The notes beneath the pieces are model-generated. The model did not search any database. It worked only from the letters and a program-made list of their open reading frames with translations, and had not been told where the DNA came from. Shown here piece after piece: positions 23,453-32,818 of a stretch of DNA of 48,247 bases. The stretch comes from Betaproteobacteria bacterium. Its GTDB lineage: Bacteria; Pseudomonadota; Gammaproteobacteria; Burkholderiales; Rhodocyclaceae. Numbering within the stretch: the stretch's first letter is position 1; each line of letters opens with the position of its first letter. A program made the position numbers and the translations under genes. The stretch is taken from positions 1-48,247 of the forward strand of contig WRMF01000017.1 of NCBI GenBank assembly GCA_009777245.1. The letters are read 5' to 3'.

Positions 23453-24667
23453 TTACCTTTCCCGCTGCATCAACGCCGCGTAAAACCCGTCTGTGCCATG
23501 CATATGCGGGAAAAAGCGCCGTTCCTCAAGCAATGTCCAGCCGGAATGCGTCGCCTGGAACGCCTTGACTATATCCTCATTTTCCTCCGGCAATAGGCTG
23601 CAAGTGGCATAAAGAAGATGACCGCCCAAGCGGACAAGCCGGGCGGCAGTCACAAGAATCTCGGACTGTCGCGCCGCCAACCCTGCTACTGAATCCGGCG
23701 TTTGTCGCCACTTCAAATGCGGATTGCGGCGCAATGTCCCCAAACCGGAACAGGGCGCGTCTACCAACACCCGATCCATCTTGCCGGTAAGACGCTTCAG
23801 CTTCGTATTACGCCCCAGACAGACCGGATGCACATTGGACAGGCCGGAACGCGCAAGACGAGGTTTCAGCTTTTCCAGACGATTGGCGGAAACGTCAAAA
23901 GCGTACAGTTTGCCGGTATTCTTCATCAACATGCCAAGCAGCAGGGTTTTTCCGCCCGCGCCCGCGCAAAAATCGGCAACGGCTTCCCCACGCCTGGGAG
24001 CCAGCATCAGGCCGAGCAACTGGCTCCCCTCGTCCTGCACTTCGATGTGTCCAGAAAGAAAAAGCGGATGTCTTGCAAGCGAAGGCTTATCCGGCAGACG
24101 GACGGCAAAGGGCGAATGTTTCCCGGCATGAGCGACAAACCCTTCCTCTTTTAACGCCTCAATAACGGCTTCCCTGCCGCTCTTCAAAAGATTGACCCGT
24201 AAATCAAGCGGCGCGCTTTGATTAAGGGCGCGGACAAGCGCCTCGGCCTCCTCGCCAAAAACCTCCGACAGGCGCGTATAAAGCCAATCCGGCAGATCAA
24301 GCCGTTCGGCAACCGACAGGCTCGCATCATCAAACCCCTTGACGGCGGCAAGCCAGAGAGCCTCATCACCTTTCAGCAGATGTTCCAACTCGCAAAGGTT
24401 ACGCCCCTCTCCGATCAAAGCGGCAAGGAGAAGGCGGCGCGGCGTAACTTCGCCCTCGTCAAGCCGAGTACGGGCAGATAAGGCGCGCAACCGGCGCAGA
24501 ACGGCGAAACATGTTTCAGCGATGTACCCGCGCTCCTGCTGGCCGATGTTCCTGTGCTCACGAAAATAACGGGCAAGAACGCCATCGGCAGGGTATGTAA
24601 AATCCATAATACCGGCAAGCGCCTTCTCGGCATGGGAAAAAAACGCAGGGTGAATATAGCGGCTCAT
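23453..24667 (-). CDS. RsmB/NSUN-family RNA (cytosine-5) methyltransferase
   Basis: A 404-residue class I SAM-dependent methylase of the RsmB/NOL1/NOP2 group, expected to make m5C in rRNA. The N-terminal region (to about 140) is a NusB-like or extension domain. The catalytic part has VADFCAGAGGKTLLLGMLM (SAM site), VDAPCSGLGTLRRNP (motif IV Cys) and LLYATCSLLPEEN (motif VI Cys). The start was set at MSRYIHPAF, ATG 24667. Betaproteobacteria often carry such a gene beside purN and a DUF3108 gene, as here, though 350 bases of repeats intervene. It is not certain that this is the classical fmt-linked rsmB, so no symbol is given. Confidence 0.85.
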   Translation of the reverse strand: MSRYIHPAFFSHAEKALAGIMDFTYPADGVLARYFREHRNIGQQERGYIAETCFAVLRRLRALSARTRLDEGEVTPRRLLLAALIGEGRNLCELEHLLKGDEALWLAAVKGFDDASLSVAERLDLPDWLYTRLSEVFGEEAEALVRALNQSAPLDLRVNLLKSGREAVIEALKEEGFVAHAGKHSPFAVRLPDKPSLARHPLFLSGHIEVQDEGSQLLGLMLAPRRGEAVADFCAGAGGKTLLLGMLMKNTGKLYAFDVSANRLEKLKPRLARSGLSNVHPVCLGRNTKLKRLTGKMDRVLVDAPCSGLGTLRRNPHLKWRQTPDSVAGLAARQSEILVTAARLVRLGGHLLYATCSLLPEENEDIVKAFQATHSGWTLLEERRFFPHMHGTDGFYAALMQRER

Positions 24668-25015
24668 GTGTAGTAATTCACGCAAATAAAGCTACTATCA
24701 CGTGATTGCAGGATAGGGAAAATACTACAACGCATCCCCTCTCCCGCTCGCGGGAGAGGGTGCCCCGAAGGGGCGGGAGAGGGGAGCAAAGCGTGACAGT
24801 CGCGTTATTTACAGAAAGAGCTACAAGCACATTTGTTGAGTTTTTCTTACATCCGCCAATGCAGAGTTGACATTGCCTCACGGGAAGGTGTGGCCACTTG
24901 CTTTGATACCAAAGGCAGGAAGATAGCATGTAGAACGCACTCACCTGAACCGAAACCGCTCTAATTACGCGCATTACCACAAACCGACCGGAAGGCTTGG
25001 CTTGCACAGTTGTCA
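24668..25015. other. Intergenic repeat cluster (hairpin, R2, R1 copies)
   Basis: No gene is seen. A perfect hairpin with arms CCCTCTCCCG and CGGGAGAGGG lies at 24737-24760, followed by a second, GCCCC-GGGGC. An R2 copy is at 24793-24828 and R1 copy d at 24930-24964. An inverted R2-like stretch lies at 24670-24700, directly before the methylase start. Confidence 0.55.
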
Positions 25016-26323
25016 CTACTCTTCTTCCCTTGTCAAATGCACAAAATCGTAACTATCCAGCCGCTGCTCGTAGAAATCGCCCCTGCGGTCAATATGACGA
25101 ATCTGGACAGGCAGCCAGTAGAGTTCCCGCGCCAGCCAGAACTCCGTCTCCGCCCTGCCTCCGACAATCCTGAAGCGCACAGTGGTCAAAACGCGGCCGG
25201 AAAGCTCAAGGGATTCCTCGCCTGCCGCAGTAATACGAAAAACCTCGTAGCCCCTTCCGGTAGCCATCCAGACAGTTTTTGCCCATTCCTGCCAATCCAC
25301 ATCTACGCTGGCATACACGCCCGCATTCATGTCGCCGTCCGTATCGGCATCCACCTCTGCCTCTACCTCTACCTCTACCTCTACCTCTGCCTTTGCCTCT
25401 GCTTCTGCCGCCGCTTCTGCCTGTCTGACTTCCTCCATGACAAGCCAGAACGGGAGCTGTCCTTGCAGGCTCAATAAATCCTGGCTGTGAAAGCGCAAGG
25501 GAAGCTCTCTATTGCGCCCCCTGCCTTCCATGCGCACGGTGCGCCCGTTCCAGTCAAACAGCATTGTTTCATCGGCGCGACCATCGGCGCGAACTTTATA
25601 GCGCAGCGGATAAAACTCTCCGCCGGTAAAAATGCCGACGCTTTCCGTCTGTATCCGAGCCTGATACAAAAAACCTACCAATCCCGTCGTCCTCATGACC
25701 GTGGAAAAGCGATATGTTCTCTGCCGAAATTCCCATTCAAGCCGTGCCGTGCCGATCTCCCAGCCTTGCTCGCCGCGATAGACCTTATAACTTATCTCGC
25801 CTTTCCAGGGAAAAATTCGCCCATCCGGCAAAATTTGCTCGGCTATCTCTATTTCGGACAAATCGGCTTCCAGCTCCTCCCGAACATCCTCGAAATACCC
25901 CGGAATATCCGGCCAGTTCACCCCGTCATCGTCGCCTTCCAGCGGCATTCCCGGCGGCGGATCGATCATGGGATAGTCTGCCGCATACTCGTCATCTGCC
26001 AATGTCGGCTGTTCCTCCGGAATTTGCGGCACTTCCGGCGATATGACAGATGTTTCGACGGACGGTTCCGGGGGCGCGGGAGATAGAAGCGGCGGGGGCG
26101 GCGGCGGAACAGGCTTTGGCGGCGGCATTATCTCCGCCGGTTTTTCCTCTGCGACAGGGGCATTGGCGGCAATATGCGCGCTTATGGATTTCAGTTTATC
26201 TTTCGGAGTCGTCCAGTCAGTCATCATCAGGCCAATGCCGCCAAACACAAGAAAATGCAGAAAAAGCGAGAGCAGCAAGGCTGGCAGCAAGCGGCGCAGT
26301 TTTTCCGGAAGAAAACCGCTCAT
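25016..26323 (-). CDS. DUF3108 family envelope protein with repeat insertion
   Basis: A 435-residue protein with one N-terminal membrane helix (about 12-34), a long proline- and acid-rich linker (50-160) reminiscent of TonB-type spacers, and a C-terminal DUF3108 domain (ISYKVYRGEQGWEIGTARLE, YRFSTVMRTTGLVGFLYQ and the closing YELW-like region WLPVQIRHIDRRGDFYEQRL). DUF3108 proteins are periplasmic beta-rich proteins of unknown role. Inside the domain an insertion reads AEAEAKAEVEVEVEVEAEVD, encoded by a 6-base tandem repeat (25353-25420). The ATG overlaps the purN stop (ATGA). Confidence 0.82.
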   Translation of the reverse strand: MSGFLPEKLRRLLPALLLSLFLHFLVFGGIGLMMTDWTTPKDKLKSISAHIAANAPVAEEKPAEIMPPPKPVPPPPPPLLSPAPPEPSVETSVISPEVPQIPEEQPTLADDEYAADYPMIDPPPGMPLEGDDDGVNWPDIPGYFEDVREELEADLSEIEIAEQILPDGRIFPWKGEISYKVYRGEQGWEIGTARLEWEFRQRTYRFSTVMRTTGLVGFLYQARIQTESVGIFTGGEFYPLRYKVRADGRADETMLFDWNGRTVRMEGRGRNRELPLRFHSQDLLSLQGQLPFWLVMEEVRQAEAAAEAEAKAEVEVEVEVEAEVDADTDGDMNAGVYASVDVDWQEWAKTVWMATGRGYEVFRITAAGEESLELSGRVLTTVRFRIVGGRAETEFWLARELYWLPVQIRHIDRRGDFYEQRLDSYDFVHLTREEE

Positions 26324-26976
26324 GTTTGCCCACCCAACAAAGGCGCAATCAAAGCCGCTTCCCTTTGTTCACCCGCCACACGCACCCTTCCTTCCGCAAG
26401 CGTCAAGCGGCCTTCGACAAACCAGCGCGCCGCCAACGGATAGATTCGATGTTCCTCTGCCAACACCCGCGCGGCAAGGCTATTTTCATCATCATCATCC
26501 AGCACCGGCACGGCAGCCTGGATGATAATCGGGCCGTGATCAAGGCATGGCGTGACAAAATGCACAGTGCATCCATGCAGGCGCACTCCTTCGGCAAGGG
26601 CGCGGCGGTGGGTGTCAAGGCCGGGAAACAAAGGCAACAACGAAGGATGAATGTTCAAAAGCCTGCCATCAAAACGGCGCACAAAGCCCTCTGTCAGAAT
26701 CCGCATGAATCCCGCCAGCAAAACCAGATCAGGCGCGTGAACGTCAATGGCATCCGCCAGCGCCCTATCGAAATCTTCCCGGCTTTTATAAGCGCGATGC
26801 TCGATAACGCCGGTCGGGATGTTTGCCGCCGCCGCCGTCTTCAAGCCTTCCGCGTCCGCCCGGTTGGAAAGCGCGGCGACAATTTCGGCCTCGCCCAATT
26901 CCCCTGCCGAAGCGGCATCTATAAGACGGGTCATGTTGCTGCCTCGCCCGGAAATCAAAATCACAATCCGTTTCAT
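26320..26976 (-). CDS. purN: Phosphoribosylglycinamide formyltransferase
   Basis: A 218-residue GAR transformylase that uses 10-formyl-THF in the third step of purine synthesis. The N-terminus MKRIVILISGRGSNMTRLID fits the family. LVLLAGFMRIL, the catalytic NIHPSLLPLFPGLDTHRRAL (Asn and His) and HFVTPCLDHGPII (Asp) follow. The start is at 26976; the open frame extends 74 codons further but overlaps the upstream gene. The ATG overlaps the upstream lipoprotein stop by four bases, and its own stop overlaps the DUF3108 start the same way. Confidence 0.97.
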   Translation of the reverse strand: MKRIVILISGRGSNMTRLIDAASAGELGEAEIVAALSNRADAEGLKTAAAANIPTGVIEHRAYKSREDFDRALADAIDVHAPDLVLLAGFMRILTEGFVRRFDGRLLNIHPSLLPLFPGLDTHRRALAEGVRLHGCTVHFVTPCLDHGPIIIQAAVPVLDDDDENSLAARVLAEEHRIYPLAARWFVEGRLTLAEGRVRVAGEQREAALIAPLLGGQT

Positions 26977-27689
26977 TTCAACATCCCTACCGGCAAAAAA
27001 ATCGCGGTCGCCAGCGATTGCGTGACGCCGGTAATGGCTCGACCACTGCGGTCGGAAACAATCAGCGCGATAAAATCCATCTGTCCGATTAGCCGTCCAA
27101 ACTCCCGCTCGAAGGAGAGATTTTGCGCTCCATCCCCCATCTCGTTTGACAGCAAAAGCGGCTTGCCTGATTCGTCCAGCGAGGATGCCAGTTTCCACGC
27201 CGCAATTTCCATATTCCGCGCAGAGTTGTAGAGTTTTTGGGCATTCAGCGAGTCCATTATGAAAAATTCATCCTTGTGCTCGTAGGCGGCGTCAACCATC
27301 GTAAGCAACCCGTAAACAAAAGCCGCCACCCGGTCGCCCGGATAGTCCGGCGCGAACGCGCGCAAGACCGCCGCCCCTTCCGGCTGTCCCGCCAGTCCTT
27401 CGGGAGCCGCTTCCCTATAGCGGCGCAAGGCTTCCATCGCCTCGTCATGCTGATTCAAACCGGCTTTTCTCCATTCGCGGGGATTGCGCCGATAGAGTTT
27501 TTCCGCCAGCGTAAAGATAGAACCCATAACCTCTGCCCGACTGGCGTCAAAGATACGATCCATGCTTGTCTTGGCAAGATACTTTGGGTGAACGTCCTGC
27601 TCCTCCTGCCCGTCCGCGCCGCGTCTGGTCATGCAGGCGGCAAGCGGCAGGAAAGCCAAAACGGACAGGAAACGCCGCCGAGCAGTCAT
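26973..27689 (-). CDS. Lipoprotein of unknown function in the purN operon
   Basis: A 238-residue predicted lipoprotein. MTARRRFLSVLAFLPLAACM gives a basic start, a hydrophobic core and a LAAC lipobox with Cys19. The mature part is mostly helical and has no motif that I recognise. Notable stretches are FAPDYPGDRVAAFVYGLLTM and MEIAAWKLASSLDESGKPLL, then LSNEMG. The last residues (ITGVTQSLATAIFLPVGML) are hydrophobic. Both ends overlap neighbours by ATGA: dedA upstream and purN downstream. The link to purine synthesis is probably only positional. Confidence 0.72.
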   Translation of the reverse strand: MTARRRFLSVLAFLPLAACMTRRGADGQEEQDVHPKYLAKTSMDRIFDASRAEVMGSIFTLAEKLYRRNPREWRKAGLNQHDEAMEALRRYREAAPEGLAGQPEGAAVLRAFAPDYPGDRVAAFVYGLLTMVDAAYEHKDEFFIMDSLNAQKLYNSARNMEIAAWKLASSLDESGKPLLLSNEMGDGAQNLSFEREFGRLIGQMDFIALIVSDRSGRAITGVTQSLATAIFLPVGMLK

Positions 27690-28354
27690 GGCGAGCTGCC
27701 TTCTCCCGTAATTCTTTGCTTCCCCCAGGCATACAGCACCGGCAGCAACGACACTATGATGATGCCGACAATGACGAACGATAGATTTTCCCGCACCCAG
27801 GAAAGATTGCCGAACCAGTAGCCCGCGAAACAAAGGCTAAAAACCCAGAGCAGCGCGCCGCTTATGTTGTAGAGGCAAAAACGACGGTACTCCATGCGGC
27901 CAATACCGGCGACAAAAGGCGCAAAAGTGCGAAAAATCGGGAGAAACCGGGAAATGACCAGAGTTTTGCCGCCGTGCCGCACGTAAAAATCATGCGTTTT
28001 TACAAGCGCGTTCCGGTTGAAAAAGCGCGAATTTTCCCACTTGAACACCCGCACTCCCAAAAAGCGGCCTATCTGGTAGTTCAGCATGTTGCCCAGAATG
28101 GCGGCTGTGGACAGGGAAATCGTCAATACCCAGATGTTCATGCCGCTTTCCGCGTCAGCGCCAAGGGCGGCCAGCGCCCCGGCGACGAACAGCAGGGAAT
28201 CGCCCGGCAGGAAAGGGGTCACGACAAACCCTGTTTCCGCAAATACGATGGCAAAAAGAATGAGATATATCCACGGCCCGTAATCCGCCAGTAAAAGAGC
28301 CAGATGCTTGTCCAGATTCAGGATGATGTCCAGAAAAAGAGCCAATAATTCCAT
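27686..28354 (-). CDS. DedA-family membrane protein
   Basis: A 222-residue DedA/VTT-fold membrane protein. It carries FAETGFVVTPFLPGDSLLFV (with the conserved FLPGD), LGNMLNYQIGRFLG, and SRFLPIFRTFAPFVAGIGRM, whose conserved Arg and Pro residues are typical. DedA proteins are linked to lipid-carrier recycling or scrambling and proton-dependent envelope homeostasis. Length is normal. It is followed by the lipoprotein gene through an ATGA overlap and lies 12 bases after the CNP1-like gene, so the two coupled groups may be one transcript. Confidence 0.92.
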   Translation of the reverse strand: MELLALFLDIILNLDKHLALLLADYGPWIYLILFAIVFAETGFVVTPFLPGDSLLFVAGALAALGADAESGMNIWVLTISLSTAAILGNMLNYQIGRFLGVRVFKWENSRFFNRNALVKTHDFYVRHGGKTLVISRFLPIFRTFAPFVAGIGRMEYRRFCLYNISGALLWVFSLCFAGYWFGNLSWVRENLSFVIVGIIIVSLLPVLYAWGKQRITGEGSSP

Positions 28355-28366
28355 CGTTTGTCCCGA

Positions 28367-28942
28367 TCAGCGTTTTTTAACCAGCGGCTCGCCCTCTTTT
28401 CTGATGGCGCGCGTTACGTTTTCAAGTTTGGTCGGCATGATTCCATGCGGGCAGAAAAAATCCGTAAACAAGGCGGCATAATGCCGGTTGGCAGTCGCCT
28501 CGCGCACCGGAACCCAAATGCTGCCGCGAGCATCCGCCCAGCGGCTGTCAGTCCGCCCAAGGGCGTAAACGCGCCTCTCCCGGCTTTCGCAACGCATTCC
28601 CTCGTAACTTACGTTGCGCGTTCCGGCAGGGCTTATTATCAAAAGCGAATAACGGACAACACCGTCGCCGCCCAGGCTGATGTTGGCGGTATCCACATAA
28701 AAACGGTTGACCGTCGAGGCGCTGACGTAAAAGCTGTAGAAATCCTCATCCTTCGGATAGGGCGGCAATGCTGCGGCCTTTTCTTCCCAAGGTTTGGCGT
28801 CGTAGTCTTCCCAGTCGGTCGTGTAGGTCTTCTGACCGCCGCCAAGAATATCGCGCCCGTTATCCGCAAGGGATTGCGGGGCGAAGAATAGACCGGCAAC
28901 GGTCAAAAGACCAAGGATAACATGGCCTTGCCTGACTCTCAT
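28367..28942 (-). CDS. CNP1-like exported protein
   Basis: A 191-residue exported protein. The signal peptide spans [20 protein letters not shown] and is likely cleaved before DNGRD. The mature part has [40 protein letters not shown] and [17 protein letters not shown], which match the CNP1-like (cryptic neisserial protein 1) family as I remember it. Function unknown; the pattern CESRE...[16 protein letters not shown] recurs in the family. The start at ATG 28942 overlaps the rppH stop by ATGA and gives a proper signal peptide, unlike the longer frame. Confidence 0.75.
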   Translation of the reverse strand: MRVRQGHVILGLLTVAGLFFAPQSLADNGRDILGGGQKTYTTDWEDYDAKPWEEKAAALPPYPKDEDFYSFYVSASTVNRFYVDTANISLGGDGVVRYSLLIISPAGTRNVSYEGMRCESRERRVYALGRTDSRWADARGSIWVPVREATANRHYAALFTDFFCPHGIMPTKLENVTRAIRKEGEPLVKKR

Positions 28943-29538
28943 GTCAGCGCGACCTCCAGCCGCGCATCGCTTTCGCACGCGCCTTTGTCCGCATCCGCGC
29001 CTGCATCCGAGCCTTTGACCGTATCCTCGTCTTTGTCCGGCAAAAGCTCCGCCTTGCTTCTTGGCGCAATGCCGACGAAACGCGCGAGTTCGTTCAGCGC
29101 GTCTATGTAAACTCCGCGCTTGAATTCGATCACCGCATTCATCGGAACCCAGTAGTCATGCCAGAGCCAGGCGTCAAATTCAGGATGATGGCTTGAGCGC
29201 AGGGAAATGTTATGGTCGCGCCCCAACAACCGCAACAAAAACCAGATCTGTTTTTGTCCACGGTAGGAGCCGCGCCACTCCCTTCTGATCCACTGGATTG
29301 GCACCTCATAACGCAACCAGCCCTTGGTTCTGCCAAGGAGAACGACATGCTCCGGCTTCAAGCCGATTTCCTCGCGCAGTTCCCGATACATGGCCTCTAA
29401 CGGCGTTTCGCCGCGTTTGATGCCGCCTTGCGGAAACTGCCATGAGTGTTCGCGTATCCTTTTTCCCCAGAAAACCTCATTTTTGGCGTTGCATAAGACG
29501 ATGCCGACATTTGGGCGAAAACCCTCCTTGTCGAGCAT
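28939..29538 (-). CDS. rppH: RNA pyrophosphohydrolase (Nudix)
   Basis: A 199-residue Nudix hydrolase that removes pyrophosphate from the 5' end of mRNA and so starts decay. The N-terminus [17 protein letters not shown] and WQFPQGG are RppH-specific. The Nudix box runs from Gly38 to Leu60 with RELREE in the middle, and WYDYW-like [20 protein letters not shown] follows. The last 35 residues are an acidic, low-complexity tail (rich in Asp, Ala and Lys) not needed for catalysis. AAGGAA precedes the ATG by 5 bases. rppH diverges from proS, a common betaproteobacterial arrangement. Confidence 0.95.
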   Translation of the reverse strand: MLDKEGFRPNVGIVLCNAKNEVFWGKRIREHSWQFPQGGIKRGETPLEAMYRELREEIGLKPEHVVLLGRTKGWLRYEVPIQWIRREWRGSYRGQKQIWFLLRLLGRDHNISLRSSHHPEFDAWLWHDYWVPMNAVIEFKRGVYIDALNELARFVGIAPRSKAELLPDKDEDTVKGSDAGADADKGACESDARLEVALT

Positions 29539-29632
29539 GGTAATTCCTTGTAAAACTTTGACTGCCTGTTATTCTTCCACAAATACCCCCTCCATGTAAA
29601 ATCGAGTTTCTCCAATTTGACCGGATTCCCTC

Positions 29633-31351
29633 ATGCGCTCCTCCCGTTTTTTCTTCACAACCCTGAAAGAAGCGCCCGCCGACGCTGAAATCGTAAGCCA
29701 GAAGCTGATGCTGCGCGCCGGACTTATCAAGCGCGTCGCTGCCGGCATCTACACCTGGATGCCGCTTGGACTGCGAACATTGCGGAAGGTCGAGGCCATT
29801 GTCCGGGAAGAGATGAACCGCGCAGGCGCGGTGGAACTCCTGATGCCCGCCGTACAGCCCGCCGAATTGTGGCAGGAGTCGGGGCGCTGGGAACAATACG
29901 GCCCGGAGCTTCTGCGCTTTCAGGATCGCCATCGGCGCGATTTCGTCATCGGTCCTACCCATGAGGAAGCCATTACCGACGTGGTGCGCCGCGACGTGAA
30001 AAGCTACCGCCAGCTCCCCGTAAACCTCTACCAGATTCAGACCAAATTTCGGGATGAAATCCGGCCTCGCTTCGGCATCATGCGCGGGCGTGAATTTTTG
30101 ATGAAGGACGCCTATTCTTTCCATACCGGCATGGCTGATCTGGAACGTGAATATCATGTGATGTTCAATGCCTACAGCCGGATTTTCACCCGCCTGGGAC
30201 TCAAATTTCGCGCCGTTGCCGCAGACACCGGCGCGATTGGCGGCTCCGGCTCGCATGAATTTCACGTTATTGCCGAGACCGGCGAGGATGAAATCGCCTA
30301 CTGCCCGGATTCCGATTACGCCGCCAATGTGGAACTTGCGGAAGCCGTCGCGCCTGCAATCGCCCGCCCCGCCGCCAAAGCGCCCATGCAAAAGGTCGCA
30401 ACGCCCGACAAGACCGCCTGCAAGGATGTCGCCGAATCGCTTTCTGTCCCGCTCTCCCGCATTGTCAAGTCCATCGCCGTGGTAAGCGAGACGGCGGAAG
30501 GCAAAACTTTTGCCCTGCTTCTCCTGCGCGGCGACCATGAGTTGAACGAAATCAAGGCCGGAAAGGCAACATCCCTGTCGCCCTTTCGCTTTGCCTCCGA
30601 AGAAGAAGTTACAGAACATCTGAACTGCCAGCCAGGCTACATCGGCCCGGTCGGGACAACGGTCAGGGTCATAGCCGATCGCGCGGTCGCCGTGATGGGC
30701 GACTTTGCCTGCGGCGCGAATGAAGCCGGGTTTCACCTCATAAACGTCAATTTCGGGCGCGATTGCAAGGAGCCGGAAGTGGCTGATTTACGCAAGGTGA
30801 CAACCGGCGATCCTTCGCCGGACGGCAAGGGTTTGCTCACGCTTTGCCGGGGCATTGAAGTCGGGCATATCTTCCAGCTAGGCGCAAAATACTCCGAGGC
30901 GCTTGCCTGTCGCTATCTTGACGAAAACGGCAAAAGCCAGGTCATGGAGATGGGTTGCTACGGCATCGGCGTGTCCCGCATTGTCGGCGCGGCCATCGAA
31001 CAGAACCATGACGAAAACGGCATTATCTTTCCTGTTGCCATTGCGCCGTTTACTGTCGCCATTGTGCCGATGGGGTATCACAAAAACGCGGCTGTCCGTG
31101 AAACTGCTGATAAACTGTACAATGAGATCGTTCGCGCCGGATTTGACGCGCTTCTTGATGATCGCAACGAACGTCCCGGTTTTCTGTTTGCCGACATGGA
31201 ACTTATCGGCATCCCGCATCGCCTTGTAGTCAGCGAACGCGGGCTGAAAAACGGAGAAATCGAATACAAGGGAAGAATGGACAAAGGAGCGTCATTCATC
31301 CCGCAGGACAACATTCTGGAGTTTTTGAATAGTCTGCCATGTTTCGCCTGA
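29633..31351 (+). CDS. proS: Prolyl-tRNA synthetase
   Basis: A 572-residue bacterial-type class II synthetase that charges tRNA-Pro. The start is [20 protein letters not shown]. Motif 2 lies around [21 protein letters not shown] in two parts, and motif 3 around [12 protein letters not shown]. The YbaK-like editing insertion between motifs 2 and 3 is present (about 230-370), as expected for the bacterial form that hydrolyses Ala-tRNA-Pro. The C-terminal anticodon-binding domain includes [20 protein letters not shown]. The 3' end overlaps the transglycosylase start by 13 bases. Confidence 0.98.
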   Translation: MRSSRFFFTTLKEAPADAEIVSQKLMLRAGLIKRVAAGIYTWMPLGLRTLRKVEAIVREEMNRAGAVELLMPAVQPAELWQESGRWEQYGPELLRFQDRHRRDFVIGPTHEEAITDVVRRDVKSYRQLPVNLYQIQTKFRDEIRPRFGIMRGREFLMKDAYSFHTGMADLEREYHVMFNAYSRIFTRLGLKFRAVAADTGAIGGSGSHEFHVIAETGEDEIAYCPDSDYAANVELAEAVAPAIARPAAKAPMQKVATPDKTACKDVAESLSVPLSRIVKSIAVVSETAEGKTFALLLLRGDHELNEIKAGKATSLSPFRFASEEEVTEHLNCQPGYIGPVGTTVRVIADRAVAVMGDFACGANEAGFHLINVNFGRDCKEPEVADLRKVTTGDPSPDGKGLLTLCRGIEVGHIFQLGAKYSEALACRYLDENGKSQVMEMGCYGIGVSRIVGAAIEQNHDENGIIFPVAIAPFTVAIVPMGYHKNAAVRETADKLYNEIVRAGFDALLDDRNERPGFLFADMELIGIPHRLVVSERGLKNGEIEYKGRMDKGASFIPQDNILEFLNSLPCFA

Positions 31352-31965
31352 TTTTTTTGTTCCTCTGTCTGCCGCTTCTTGCGAACGCGGGCGAGCAACG
31401 GTATGAACCGCTTGCCGCCAGCGTTCGCGCCGCGCTCTCAGGAGCCATTGCCGATAAAAAGCCGCCTGTCAGCTCGTTTCGGAATTACGAGGAAGCTGTG
31501 GAATGGCTGACCGCCATGTCGGAGCGTCTTGCCCCGCGCATTCCCGACACGGACTACCGCCTGGAACTCCTCCGCACCATTCATTACGAGGCGACAAGAG
31601 CCGGGCTTGATCCGCACCTGGTTTTGGGACTGATTCAGGTTGAATCAGCCTTTCGCAAATATGCCGTTTCTTCCGCCGGGGCGCGCGGCTACATGCAAAT
31701 TATGCCGTTCTGGGTTGATGTTATCGGGCAGCCGTCGGACAATCTATTCAATATGCGTACCAACCTGCGTTACGGCTGCACCATTTTGCGGCATTATATG
31801 GACATCGAGAAAGGCGATCTGTTTCGCGCTTTGGGACGTTATAACGGCAGTCTTGGACGCGCCGAATATCCGAATCTGGTCAGGGCCGCCTGGGACAGAT
31901 GGCGGCTCGACAGCGATCCCGGCAAGCCCTCAGTCTCCGCTGCGGCGCATGGTCGGAAAGACTGA
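31339..31965 (+). CDS. Lytic transglycosylase (SLT domain)
   Basis: A 208-residue exported peptidoglycan lyase. The signal peptide [14 protein letters not shown] is followed by a short linker and an SLT domain. [20 protein letters not shown] holds the catalytic Glu, [12 protein letters not shown] is the GLMQI-like motif, and [15 protein letters not shown] and [10 protein letters not shown] complete the fold. It cleaves between MurNAc and GlcNAc in the periplasm. Such a gene directly after proS is a common betaproteobacterial arrangement. The start lies inside the end of proS, so coupling is likely. Confidence 0.92.
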   Translation: MFRLIFLFLCLPLLANAGEQRYEPLAASVRAALSGAIADKKPPVSSFRNYEEAVEWLTAMSERLAPRIPDTDYRLELLRTIHYEATRAGLDPHLVLGLIQVESAFRKYAVSSAGARGYMQIMPFWVDVIGQPSDNLFNMRTNLRYGCTILRHYMDIEKGDLFRALGRYNGSLGRAEYPNLVRAAWDRWRLDSDPGKPSVSAAAHGRKD

Positions 31966-32009
31966 TTCATGACGCCAGCACAACGAAGTCTCCCCTAATC
32001 GGCTTGTAG

Positions 32010-32229
<220 letters not shown>

Positions 32230-32239
32230 TTCGTATATC

Positions 32240-32818
32240 CTAAGTATCAATCCCAAGAATCAACACCGGAATATCAATGTTTGAAACTCCACGCTTTGTC
32301 AAATCCCATGCAAACTGCTCAAAATATGAAACGCCAGTACTCATTTCATCAGCAAAGTTTTTGACAGGAACAATTTCAATGCCTGTGTCAATCACTCCAA
32401 GATTGCTGAAAATGGTCATTTTTGCACATACATTGTAGACCATGAAAGAATACTTGCCAAATTGAATTTCTACGCCAAGTTTCTTCTCTGGCTTTACAAA
32501 ATCCATTTCGCGAAAAGGTTTTGAAGATGAAAGTTTTGCCGGAATATAATCGTTCAACATTTCTCCATGAACATAGTCACATGTCACCTTGTGATTTTTC
32601 CATCCCAACGGACTGAATAAACGTTTGAATTCCTTGTTAATATCTGATGGAGAAAATAACATCCTGCCAGGCATGGTTTTCTCTTTGCTAACCTTCGTCT
32701 TAAACTTCATGGCGTCAATAGCATCTATAACAGACGCAATTTCATCAAGTTCGTTTTTGTATTGCGTGGAGATTTTGTCTTTCCCGCCATTAAAATCAAA
32801 ATGAGCAACAATTTTCAT
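32240..32818 (-). CDS. BglII/BstYI-family type II restriction endonuclease
   Basis: A 192-residue endonuclease. The central block FVKPEKKLGVEIQFGKYSFM, then VYNVCAKMTIF, followed by GIEIVPVKNFADEMSTGVSY and WDLTKRG, matches the BglII/BstYI group as I recall it. The catalytic motif is E117-x-Q119 with a preceding Asp106; BglII itself uses Glu and Gln at this place instead of ExK. The family cuts sites built on GATC cores such as AGATCT or RGATCY; the exact site here is unknown. It overlaps the methylase stop by ATGA, giving a compact M-then-R operon. The DNA is AT-richer than its surroundings, a sign of transfer. Confidence 0.82.
   Translation of the reverse strand: MKIVAHFDFNGGKDKISTQYKNELDEIASVIDAIDAMKFKTKVSKEKTMPGRMLFSPSDINKEFKRLFSPLGWKNHKVTCDYVHGEMLNDYIPAKLSSSKPFREMDFVKPEKKLGVEIQFGKYSFMVYNVCAKMTIFSNLGVIDTGIEIVPVKNFADEMSTGVSYFEQFAWDLTKRGVSNIDIPVLILGIDT

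Noticed and set aside
25487-27231. Plus-strand frames opposite DUF3108, purN and the lipoprotein
   Set aside because: Antisense of three ATGA-coupled genes with clear features; no independent support.
29477-30736. A 419-residue minus-strand open frame
   Set aside because: Antisense of proS and without any domain or ribosome binding site.
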